In this document: in pieces, positions 20,401 to 29,414 of the stretch
How the letters are laid out: every line of letters starts with the position of its first letter
Position numbering within the stretch: the stretch's first letter is position 1
Program-made: the position numbers and the translations under genes
From: Picocystis sp. L7
Lineage: Eukaryota > Chlorophyta > Picocystophyceae > Picocystales > Picocystaceae
Length of the DNA stretch: 64,000 nt
Assembly (NCBI GenBank): GCA_020975725.1
Contig: QXJR01000030.1
Span: 372,001 to 436,000, forward strand
Direction of reading: 5' to 3'
Notes under the pieces: generated by a model
The model's database searches: none
Told to the model about the DNA's origin: nothing
What the model saw: only the letters and a program-made list of their open reading frames with translations

Positions 20401-21798
20401 ATGGCCGTCGGCCGCGTCGCCATCGCGAACACAGGACGTTCCGCGGTCGAAGGAGGGGAAGGAACGCGGGAGAAGGACGTGAGAAAGACATGGGATTTCC
20501 GCGTGGTGGCCAAGGAAGGGATGGAGGCGTGCAGGAATGCCAGGAGGACGATGGCCGTCGTGGACGTGCACGACACTGGTGAAGATGCTGGGACCGAAAT
20601 ACAGCTCGTGCTGGACAAAGGAAGCGATGTCGTGGTCACCGCAGTGGTGGAGGAAGGATGGGTGAAGCCTGGATGCATCGCACTCGGCGAAGACCTGCGA
20701 CACAGCCTGCACCTGGTCAGCCACCTGAACAGTCGTTGGGTCAGGTACTCTCCCAAGCCTTCGGAACTTCCCTTGGAGCTACTGACGTTGGAAGTGGAAG
20801 CAAGGAAGATCAAAGCAAGTTTGAAAAGCATCCGAACAATCGACATAGACGCGATGAAACTTGCTGCGTCCGTCCGAGAAGAGTTGATGGGAATCATAGT
20901 GGCCATGGGACAGGTGATGCTCCTACCACACGAGGGAGAGATGCTAGCTGTTCAAGTGATGGGAACGAGCAACTTGTCTGAAGAAGAAAAGGAGAGGGCT
21001 CTTGTCTTTCACTGCTACCGCGGTAGGGTCACGACCGAAACCTGCATCTCGGTGTCCTTACCTGCCACTCTTGATGCAGGAATCAGGCTGCACAACTGCA
21101 CGAAAGCATCTACACCTGCACTCGTGAAAAGCGAGGTGGACATCTACACAAACGACGGGGAATGGTTCCCTGTAAAGAAGCAGATCCTTCGCCCCTGCAT
21201 TTCTCTAACAAAACACGTTAGAAACGCCCAACACGACAGGCCTGTGGTTCACATCGATGTGCCTTGTTTGATCTTTGACAAAGTTCTCATGTTCCTCGAG
21301 CTTCAAGCTCAGGGTAGGGAGAGCTGCTATGAAGTGGACATCAGCGCTTTAGAAGGTCTCCTTGCTGCTGCAGACGTGTTAGGTAACTGCGCCCTCCAGG
21401 ATTTGTGCTTGAAGCAATTGGGGGACTTCACATCGCGAATGCGTGTGTACCGTTGGGAGGAGGTGGTTCAAAGCAACCTGGAAGGTGGAATTTGGATCGT
21501 CATAGATGGCATGGTGTTAGACGTAAAACGCTGGCTACCAGAACATCCGGGTGGTCAACGTATTATTCCAGAGCAGGCAAAGAACGTCGATTCAACAATC
21601 TTCTTTGAAGTCTATCATGCTTCAAGGGAAAGCTTCATGTATCTGAAGCACTTTTATATTGGGGAAGTACTAGAGGATGACTTGTGCCTGATTCCCCGTT
21701 CCACCCTTCCAAGCGAAGATTTCCTAGTGCAGCTGCGAGAGTACACAGATTTTCGAATCAGCAACAGAGCAGACGTGGTAACCTTCAAAAGCTTTTGA
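20401..21798 (+). CDS. NSF N-domain / SKP1-BTB / cytochrome b5 fusion protein
   Basis: The 465-residue protein shows three recognisable parts. Residues about 35-235 resemble the N-terminal substrate/SNAP-binding domain of NSF (VVTAVVEEGWVKPGCIAL ... TLEVEARKIK ... MKLAASVREELMGIIVAMGQ ... MLAVQVMG). Residues about 245-345 match a SKP1/BTB fold (VDIYTNDGEWFPVKKQIL ... DISALEGLLAAADVLGNCAL). Residues about 350-425 are a cytochrome b5 heme domain (WIVIDGMVLDVKRWLPEHPGG, then FFEVYHASRESFMYLKHFYIG) with both heme-ligand histidines at about 382 and 406. No AAA ATPase module follows. The start at 20401 is chosen for its GACATGGCC context and because upstream translation is low-complexity. Function is unknown; a heme- or redox-linked adaptor for ubiquitin ligases or SNARE factors is a guess. 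Confidence 0.8.
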   Translation: MAVGRVAIANTGRSAVEGGEGTREKDVRKTWDFRVVAKEGMEACRNARRTMAVVDVHDTGEDAGTEIQLVLDKGSDVVVTAVVEEGWVKPGCIALGEDLRHSLHLVSHLNSRWVRYSPKPSELPLELLTLEVEARKIKASLKSIRTIDIDAMKLAASVREELMGIIVAMGQVMLLPHEGEMLAVQVMGTSNLSEEEKERALVFHCYRGRVTTETCISVSLPATLDAGIRLHNCTKASTPALVKSEVDIYTNDGEWFPVKKQILRPCISLTKHVRNAQHDRPVVHIDVPCLIFDKVLMFLELQAQGRESCYEVDISALEGLLAAADVLGNCALQDLCLKQLGDFTSRMRVYRWEEVVQSNLEGGIWIVIDGMVLDVKRWLPEHPGGQRIIPEQAKNVDSTIFFEVYHASRESFMYLKHFYIGEVLEDDLCLIPRSTLPSEDFLVQLREYTDFRISNRADVVTFKSF

Positions 21799-21930
21799 AG
21801 GTATTGGACGAGTTGTTCGTATTGTCCCTGTAAATACGCTTTTCGAACGTTTTGCCAGGGTTTCACTGCACATGGTGTCTTTTTCGAAGTTTCAGGATCT
21901 GGTTGCAGGTAAAACGTCATGGTGGTGATT

Positions 21931-22461
21931 TTATGATTCAGTTGTCCGGTTGCACTGGAAGTACAAGGCATGTGTAGTTTCTGCAAACGTCATCACCGGT
22001 AGGTCTACCCAGTCAATAGTCTTGGCCCAGAGAAGGGTATCGACCAAAGGAATCTCACACAGTCCGCTGGTGAGGTAACAAATTCCGGCAAACTCATCCA
22101 CTAAGGCCGGCAAATTCGCGCAGGCAATGGTTTTTTCTGCCCTTGCCCGCATGTAGTACTGGAGGCAGAAGGTGAAGTTATCCACGAATTGCTTCCCTTC
22201 TTCCGACACCAATGCTTTCAGATACTTTTGATGTTTCAAGGCATACTTCGAGGCGTATCGCTGGAAGTATCCGTCTTCGCCGCACTGCATCATGGACTCC
22301 GCACAGTCGTAGAAGGCCGTCGGTCGTTCGGCGATGTCTTCCAGCGGTGGCACTTGACACCGTTTCAAATCGTGAGCGTGTGCAAAATCTGTGCACTTTG
22401 TAACCATGTGCAACGCGGCACATGCAAACAACATCCATGGAACAAGTGCAAACGTCGCCAT
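21931..22461 (-). CDS. Stanniocalcin-like secreted cysteine-rich protein
   Basis: The 176-residue protein starts with a signal peptide (MATFALVPWMLFACAALHMV). The mature part follows the stanniocalcin cysteine framework: FYDCAESMMQCGEDGYFQ corresponds to the FACLENSTCDTDGMY segment of STC1, then GKQFVDNFTFCLQ, a further Cys after about 15 residues, and FAGICYLTSGLC at the place of the EECYSKLNVC end. Stanniocalcins are secreted glycoprotein regulators of calcium and phosphate in vertebrates, and homologues exist in some algae. One N-glycosylation sequon (NFT) lies in the GKQFV segment and another (NRT) near the C-terminus. The start is the ATG at 22461; longer in-frame starts add a non-signal-like extension. 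The gene converges on the NSF-N/BTB/b5 gene. Confidence 0.72.
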   Translation of the reverse strand: MATFALVPWMLFACAALHMVTKCTDFAHAHDLKRCQVPPLEDIAERPTAFYDCAESMMQCGEDGYFQRYASKYALKHQKYLKALVSEEGKQFVDNFTFCLQYYMRARAEKTIACANLPALVDEFAGICYLTSGLCEIPLVDTLLWAKTIDWVDLPVMTFAETTHALYFQCNRTTES

Positions 22462-24199
22462 CGCCGTCGCTCGACGTCGAAGTGGACGAAACGGCGATGA
22501 AGTTAATTTGTTCGAACATTTAAAGGGGACGAACGCGGGCGAAGAGGAGAAAAGTGATGGAAAACATGGTGTGTACACAACTTGTGGAAGCCAATCGGGT
22601 CCACACGTAGGAAAGAGGTTGCCTAGAGACGCAAGAGAGATCCACCATGCATGGGTTGGATGGAGTAAGCCGTCCCGCGATGCATTGCCCTAGAAGAACG
22701 CCATCTTGCAACTTTAAATTCTCGATGGAACCGCCAAGGACGCGAATCTGCTGTGCGTGTCACCATGCGCAATACGTGTGTCAATTCCTATCCAAAGTTC
22801 TCCCAACCGGTTACAACGACAAACGGCACTTTCATATTGATGGCTTGCAGAGGTGTAGATTCCTGTGTGTCCCATTCGCTTAAATTCCATGACTTTGGTC
22901 TTGGCCCTCGATCTAGTGCTTCTACGCGACAAACTCCGTCGTTTCAAGTGCTCATGACTTGTGCCATTCGTATTTCACAGCAAGATACCTCGGAAATCAC
23001 CTTTTTGTCGATGAAAAGTAAACCTAGACTTCCCTTGCATGTTGAAGTAGAAGGTCGACCCAATCATTACTTGACTCATCATGGCGTACCTCTCGGTGGC
23101 ACATTCCAATCAACTCCGACCTATTTTCCGCAACGGATTAGCATACCATGGAACGCCTCGATCTTTGCCTCATACGTAGCCCCGTGAGTTCTTTTCTTCA
23201 TCCTGGTAATTTGTGTGTTCGATCCATTGCTTGGGATACCTTTTTTCCCGAGCACCATGTCTAGGTGTTCCGCAAAGCTTTAAGAGAGCCCATTAAGCTT
23301 TGTCGAAATTCGACTCGTATGCGTCTCAACGCGCAAGTTCGATGGGTAACCATACATGCAGAGAAATCGAGACCCATCCTCATTCTTTTCAATCTTGGCA
23401 TCCGTTTCCTTTGTACATTTTGCTTGAAAGCGTATATGTTCACCCGTGTTTTGCCTTTGCAACCACGAGTGTTGAGTTTTCTGCACACCAGCGAGAGGAA
23501 CTAGCATTTGGTTTGGCACGAACGAAAGCTTTCCCATCCCTCGTGTTGGCGCATGCTTAGTCGTAAGAGGTGACGCGCGTTTGGACCCCGAAGTTGGTTT
23601 TCTCGAGCTTGATGGAAGCTGAGTTCTAGTTGTTCGTCTTCAACACGGCAAAGCAAGAAGAGGCTTCAAAAACGCGGTGAGATTGTCTTGCTTTCGTCGG
23701 CGTGGACCATCGTTGGGCATGTCCATGAGGAGGGATAGAAGGCGGATCCCTATGGTTGAAGTAGAACAGAGTCCGACGGCATCTAGAACGGGAAAGCTTG
23801 CATGGACCGCAGCTAGGTCGGTCTGTTTTCGTGGGCTAGGTACTGGCCATCTTTGACTATCTTACCATTTAACCGACGTCGTGCAACTACGGACGGATCC
23901 CGTGCCTTTCCCACGGCTTGCGTTTCCTTCCCGCATCGCAAGGTGGAGGAAGTATCGGTCTCTCTTGCTTGGTGGCTGCCACGCCTGTGTCCCCCCCCCC
24001 CCTCGGTTCCATGTTTGGATGCACGTCCACGAGTCAACCCTCCACCGCGAAGCCCGCCTCGGTTCGTTCGTTCGTGCGTTCGTTCGTTGGTTTGTGTTTT
24101 CCTTCTTGGTGAGGAAAGGGGGGACGTGTCGACGTCGTGTTTCGTTCCATTTCGGATCCGAAAGGCGTCGCATCGCGCTCGTCGGTTGGGCGCAGGAAG
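22462..24199. other. Head-to-head intergenic region, AT-rich core
   Basis: This 1.7-kb region lies between the stanniocalcin-like gene and RbfA. The flanks are GC-rich, and about 22600-23800 is AT-richer with only short open frames. Near RbfA there is a C13 homopolymer (about 23989-24001) and a GTTC microsatellite (about 24062-24090). The longest frame (22753-23187) shows no family motif. No gene is recognised. Confidence 0.5.
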
Positions 24200-24727
24200 A
24201 TGGCGGCACGCGTCCAGGCGTGGAAGGCGTGCAGGAAGGCTTCGGTGCGTTGCCAGGCCGTGCCTCGACGCGTGGAGCGCGTGTCGCGGCAGCTGGAGCG
24301 GGAAGTGGGCGACCTGCTGCGCAGCGACAAGGTGATGCGACGTGCGGTGTGTCCCAACGAAGCCGTGGGACAGGACCTGGCGCTGAGCGCCATGGCCAGC
24401 GTCACACAGGTGGAGCTGAGCCGCGACATGCAGGTGGCGAGGGTGTACGTGTCCCTCTTCAGCGACGACAAAGGGAAACAGACCGCCATGGAGAACCTCA
24501 GCAAGCTGCAAGGATACACCAGGAAGGAAATTGGCAGGAGGATGAGGCTCAGGATGGTGCCAGAAGTGCGGTTCGTGTTCGACGACACGTTCGAAAGGAG
24601 CAGCCGCGTCCTGGGACTGCTGGACCGCATCGAACAGGCACGAGAAGGCGGCGTGGCCTTGCCGCCGCCGCCGATCGCCGTCGCCGAGGACGACGAAGAT
24701 GGACAGGAAAACGGGAGACACACGTGA
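24200..24727 (+). CDS. RBFA: Ribosome-binding factor A (organellar)
   Basis: The protein has 175 residues. RbfA is a KH-fold factor that helps mature the 3' end of 16S-type rRNA and the small ribosomal subunit. An arginine-rich leader (MAARVQAWKACRKASVRCQ) suggests import into plastid or mitochondrion. The domain follows: RRVERVSRQLEREVGDLLRSDK, then VTQVELSRDMQVARVYVSLFSDD, then the KH core IGRRMRLRMVPEVRFVFDDTFERSSRVLGLLDRIE. An acidic, proline-rich tail ends the protein. The ATG at 24200 (AAGATGGCG) was chosen; the frame stays open upstream to 24137. It converges on the FAHD2-like gene. Confidence 0.9.
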   Translation: MAARVQAWKACRKASVRCQAVPRRVERVSRQLEREVGDLLRSDKVMRRAVCPNEAVGQDLALSAMASVTQVELSRDMQVARVYVSLFSDDKGKQTAMENLSKLQGYTRKEIGRRMRLRMVPEVRFVFDDTFERSSRVLGLLDRIEQAREGGVALPPPPIAVAEDDEDGQENGRHT

Positions 24728-25137
24728 TGGTCGCACGCGACACGAGCAATGAACGGGACGAGTGCACCGAAACGACGCAGTTGCCTCTACACAGGACGAA
24801 ATGAGGTGGACTGACCAAGGAGGAGGTGTGTACGGTGCTTTTCGCGGAGGACGGATGCCCAGAAGCAATACCTTTCATTGAACATGGACGGAAGGAAGCG
24901 GCACTTTTCCCTTCCTCAGAGCGCCTAGTGCTTTGGGAAACAACGGGCTGAACGGCTGCCAACCGCTTGGTACAAGAGTGGCGATACGTAACCTGTGTGG
25001 CGGTACCCCCATTGCCGGGGTGATGCAGGCAGAAACAGACTGATGCGTACGCTGCTGTCTGTCTGCACACATCCAAGATGGCCTCATACGCAATCTGTTT
25101 GTATAATTTTCTCTCCTCTGAATTCCTTCACCATAGA
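24728..25137. other. Tail-to-tail spacer RbfA / FAHD2-like
   Basis: This 410-bp spacer lies between converging stops, presumably 3' UTRs. No other feature is visible. Confidence 0.45.
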
Positions 25138-26022
25138 TTACACCACCTGGTTCCGTATCGTGCCTATCCCTCCAATGGTGACCTCCACCACATCCCCAGG
25201 CTTGAGGAAACAGGGCGGTTTCATACCAGCACCTACCCCGGCGGGCGTACCAGTAAGGACCACGTCTCCCGGCTGCAAAGTGAATCCTTTTGAAACCGTA
25301 GCCAAAATTTCTGGCACTGCAAATATCATTTCCTTAGCGTTCCCTTTCTGGCGCACGTCTCCATTGACCTTGGTTACTATCTCCAAATCCAGTACGCCAT
25401 GGTCACCCATGACGTATTCTTTCGGCACTACGATGGGTCCCATGGGACAGAAGCCATCCATCGACTTTCCCACGTGCCACTGCTGGTGCCTTCGCTGCGC
25501 ATCTCTTGCAGTCACGTCGTTGGCGATCGAGAAACCAAACACGTGCTCCCATGCTTGTTCTGGTGGGATGTCTTTTCCTGGTTTCCCAACCACCACCACC
25601 AGCTCGCCTTCGTAGTCCAGCTGCTCCGTGGCCCCGTGTGGATACGGAATGACGTCTTCCGGACCAATCACACTCCTGGTGGACTTGGTGAAGATGATGG
25701 GATCCTCTGGAGCCTCTCCTTTCGTGATACCTTTCAAATTTTGTGCACTGTCCACCTCTCCCACGTGGCTCTTGTAGTTCTTTCCAACGCAGAAGACCAC
25801 GCTTGCACCTTCCTCGAGTGGCGAGAGGTGTCGCAAACGTTCTTCCTCGGACCACTGCAAGGCTTCCCATGCGTCGGAAGTGCGCAGGAGCTGCACTGCA
25901 TCCCGCAAGCGCACGCACGTAGGTGGAAGGAAGGCCGCTTGGTCACCTCTCCACACGCGAAAGTGCGCTGCACCGTTCCATTCGACGCGGCCGAGCCGCC
26001 ACTGCGCCATCTCCAAGCTCAT
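25138..26022 (-). CDS. Fumarylacetoacetate hydrolase family protein (FAHD2-like)
   Basis: A single exon encodes 294 residues. The FAH fold hydrolyses or decarboxylates beta-keto acids at a divalent metal site. Motifs are FCVGKNYKSHVGE, PIIFTKSTRSVIGPED, the metal-binding EGELVVVVGK, FGFSIANDVTARDAQ, GKSMDGFCPMGP, MIFAVPEILATVSKGFTL and PGDVVLTGTPAGVG. The GKSxDGFCPxGP segment resembles FAHD2 and bacterial 2-hydroxyhepta-2,4-diene-1,7-dioate isomerase relatives more than FAHD1 acylpyruvase. The substrate cannot be decided from sequence. No clear targeting leader is present. The upstream side opens into a 3-kb gene-free stretch. Confidence 0.88.
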   Translation of the reverse strand: MSLEMAQWRLGRVEWNGAAHFRVWRGDQAAFLPPTCVRLRDAVQLLRTSDAWEALQWSEEERLRHLSPLEEGASVVFCVGKNYKSHVGEVDSAQNLKGITKGEAPEDPIIFTKSTRSVIGPEDVIPYPHGATEQLDYEGELVVVVGKPGKDIPPEQAWEHVFGFSIANDVTARDAQRRHQQWHVGKSMDGFCPMGPIVVPKEYVMGDHGVLDLEIVTKVNGDVRQKGNAKEMIFAVPEILATVSKGFTLQPGDVVLTGTPAGVGAGMKPPCFLKPGDVVEVTIGGIGTIRNQVV

Positions 26023-29019
26023 TCGAATGTCACCACAAACTCTCGTCCAACAACATCACGGTGGACACACCTTGTACAATGCAGGTCGATCCCACACGTT
26101 TCAACTCCAAATTACAAGGGACAGGAGTGAGACTGAGCCTAAAACACGTCTCCTGCACCAAAGGTAGGAACACAAACTGGGAGTGATGGCTGGGATGGAT
26201 CGCTGCGCTTGTGCTTCCTCCACCGAGAGTGTAATCGTCCCTGAAAGAAGGGCAACAGCGTTGTCGAGTTGGATGCACATCGAAAGGGGCTTCAATTCGT
26301 CGGAACCTCGACACCGCCTCCACATCCTGCTTTTGCACGACCACGATCACATATCGCAAGGAACGTCCTAAAGCACACTCCAAGTTGCCAACTTGAGAAA
26401 CACGCACTGGGTTTCAAGTTGGCTATTCCTTTTCCCGAACTTGTTGCTGCTATAATCGTCCTTTTCTCTATGGGCCTAACGAGATCCGAATGAAATCAGG
26501 CTATCGTCCTTTGTTTTGACAAGCACACATACACCCTTGCTACACAACACGGTGTTCGTGGGTACAAGCTCGTGTATGTCCACTCGTGTGAAGTTCATCC
26601 TAGTTGTATTCGGACACCCCCCGTCCGCGTTCCCCGGTGGTCTAGAATCATCAAAGGTTTTGGCATGATATACGATCGGGAGAGGGCGCCTACAACTAGT
26701 AAATAACGGAGGGGTGTTCACTCATCAGTCGGAACTACCCCATGGTGAAAAGCATCGGAACACGGGCGAAAGCTTTATTGCCGACCCTGTCACGTCTCGT
26801 CTCCACCACCTAGGATCTCCTTCGACTTACCTCCTTCACTCCAAAGACGATGAAAGGGGGAGAACACGATGCTTTTAAACACTCTCGGAAGAAAGATGTG
26901 GGCGATAATCAACCACGTTTAGTAGGAAGGTAGAAGTTTGGGCATAAGCTACTACAGAGTCTGCTTGTGGCATGAAATCGTTCCCCTCTACGCGATTGCA
27001 TAAAACGAGATTGCTTCTCATGTGGACAATGAGTCTGCATTAAGGAAATGGAACCGAATCTCGTAAGGGATGACCAATGATCTGTCCGCCTTGATGGGAT
27101 GAAGCTTGGAATTGACCTACTTATATACGAGGTTGTATCTATGCACCTTGCAAACGCATTGAAGCATCCAAGGGGTCGTAAACTGCCCACGACTAGGCTT
27201 TGAACTTATCCACATGAGCCAAGGTGTTAGTAAATGACAAACCGAAAAGCCCCTCATGTAGAGCCAAGCATTCTTTGGTAGCCTAGCGTCCTCGATTCCA
27301 AATTCCCAAGCGCTTGTCCTTTCCATCTTCACCACATATTGGATGATCCCATGCCAACTACAAACGAAAAGTAGGTTTCCGCATCACGAGCAAATCCTAT
27401 GATCCTTCCCACCTCACCTACACGAAGATTGCATGAGTAATCCACTTGAAGCAACTCACCAATCGAGTTTTCGGGTCTTAATAGCACCAAGGAAAGCCTT
27501 TCCGGAAGAACTCTTAACCGTGTCCTCCTCGGTCGTTGAACGTTGCCTCTAGCTACCAAAATTTCGATTGAAGGGTATCCTATCCTCGTAACGGATCCCT
27601 TGCTAGACATAGTCTTAGGCAGGTACACCATTTCATGAATTTAAAGGATAAAGAGGAAGCCTTGGACTAGCCGTCCCCGTGTAAAGGACCATGCCCGTTG
27701 ATCGTGGCGATTCAAAGCTTGCAAGAATGCTATGAGATTAGTTGTCCATTCACAAGGCCGATGCAGACCGTCCATTAGGAGGGGCCGCCTTCTCATGGCT
27801 TGATAATACTCCCGTAGGGCCCGAGTGTCCCTACCTAGACAAAGAGGACCCCAAACGGCCACATTAGGCCATTTTGGAAGGTTGCTTTATGTAGTATTGA
27901 CCTATTTGGAAAGTGTAGGATACCTTTACTACCATCATATGAACGGTACTTGTATTGGAAAGATACCTCATAACCATCCACCAGGCAAGAAGCTGAAAAC
28001 TCGATTGTGGGAATCATCCTATCCGAATGCACCCCCACGTGGCCTTTTCTATCGCAAGATACACGCCATGAGTAAACTAGAGACAGAACGAAGAGGGTTG
28101 ATAAGCCTAGCATGCGTTGAAAGCGAAACCGGAAATTGAGTAGACGTGGTAGGCTACGCAAGAGAGTCGGAGAGTGGTTGATCGATAAAGATCGAGCAAG
28201 GTTTTGTGCGGACAATTCGAGCTTGAAGCTTCTACCTACCCTTTAAGTCGCAATGTTTTTTTTCCTTTCCCAAGAAGTGTGTGTTAGAACGGGGACCTTG
28301 ATCTGTAAATGCCCCAGTGCCACACCCTCAATGAGCGTGGTGTCGTGGGGATCCTAGTTCTCCGTTTAGATGGCAACCTAACGACCACCTCACGTCTGTT
28401 GCGTTCTCGATCGCGACATTAGTGAGCGAGGATACATTGCTCAAACTTGTTGCGTAGAATGAGCCGATCATTCACGTTCGTACCTTTCGATTTTTGTGAC
28501 CGTTTTCGTCAAACTTGTTCCTGCAAGCGCGAGGAATGGTTGCCTTGGCAACGTTGTGCATGTGGATTTGTCTTGTATGCCATTGCGCATCGGCATCGCA
28601 CTTTATTCCCACGAACCTCTCGTTTTTTTCACAGTTGAAATCCTCACACTCAACAGCAGAGTCTCGTATTTGGCTATTGCAGGCTCCTCTCAAGCTTGTA
28701 GCTAAAGGTGCTGCTTGGAGGGCTCCTGCACTCCGAAGTTTCTCAGCACTTGGTTGCATGCAAGTCAATCCGTGTGCCTAGCACACCTTCCCATGTATTG
28801 TGTGCGACGCTTGTCACCCATCATTCAAAGTGCATTGGGAGTCGTGCCGGCCACTTTGACACCTCTTCTTCGAGGAACTACGTTTCAATCATGCCCAAGC
28901 CTCGTGTTGGGTGTCCGTTCCAGCACAAACTCCCTTCGTCTTGCTTCCATTCCTTGTCCTTCCTAGGCACCCCCACCTGTAGTGGTTCCTGGTCACTCTT
29001 CCGTTTCTCTTCGTCGGAC
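26023..29019. other. AT-rich gene-free region between FAHD2-like gene and PRKRIP1
   Basis: About 3 kb lies between divergent genes. Most of it is AT-richer than its surroundings, with stops in all frames. Minus-strand stretches at 27329-27631 and 27835-28215 stay open for 100-126 codons but give no recognisable family. No terminal repeats, RNA genes or tandem arrays were found by eye. It is probably decayed intergenic DNA. Confidence 0.5.
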
Positions 29020-29406
29020 ATGGCCACGTCCGCGAAGGATGGGAACGTGGACGAGTTCGAAGCGAAGCTTCGTTTCATCCAGGAAAACGTGCCCGATCGC
29101 ACGCGCATGGTGGCTGGTAGCACGGCAGGAGCCGGGAGCGGCGACTTTCACAGCTATCGACAAGCGCGAAGGAAGGAACAAGTCCGACTGGAGGACCTGG
29201 AGAAGGATTGGGAGGCGAAGAAGAAGCATGAGGCTTTCCTAGCCGAACGGGAAGCTCGGGAAGAGGAAGAGAGGAGGAAAAGGGAGAAGCGCAAGGCACA
29301 AAGAGAGAAGAAGAAGGCGAAGAAGAGGAAGCGAACCAAAGGTGGTGAAGAGCCGGAGGAGAAGACCGAAGAAGAACATGCCAACAACCGGGATGAATCA
29401 GCCTGA
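29020..29406 (+). CDS. PRKRIP1: PRKRIP1 homologue (spliceosome C-complex component)
   Basis: The protein has 128 residues. PRKRIP1 is a small helical protein that bridges U2 and the catalytic core in late spliceosomes. The signature is clear near the N-terminus: RTRMVAGSTAGAGSGDFHSYRQARRKEQVRL, corresponding to the metazoan [25 protein letters not shown] segment. A long lysine/arginine/glutamate helix follows (residues about 60-110) with a basic RNA-binding tail. The ATG at 29020 has a GACATGGCC context. Its stop lies only 8 bp from the stop of the converging GT8 gene, so transcripts must overlap at their 3' ends. Confidence 0.88.
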   Translation: MATSAKDGNVDEFEAKLRFIQENVPDRTRMVAGSTAGAGSGDFHSYRQARRKEQVRLEDLEKDWEAKKKHEAFLAEREAREEEERRKREKRKAQREKKKAKKRKRTKGGEEPEEKTEEEHANNRDESA

Positions 29407-29414
29407 AATTCGGA

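Noticed and set aside
22753-23187. 144-codon plus-strand open frame in an AT-rich stretch
   Set aside because: No signal, domain or family motif and no supporting context. Frames of this length are expected by chance in the surveyed length.
27329-28215. Minus-strand frames of 100-126 codons suspected to be old mobile-element coding sequence
   Set aside because: No catalytic motif of a reverse transcriptase, integrase or transposase could be recognised, so no element is named.
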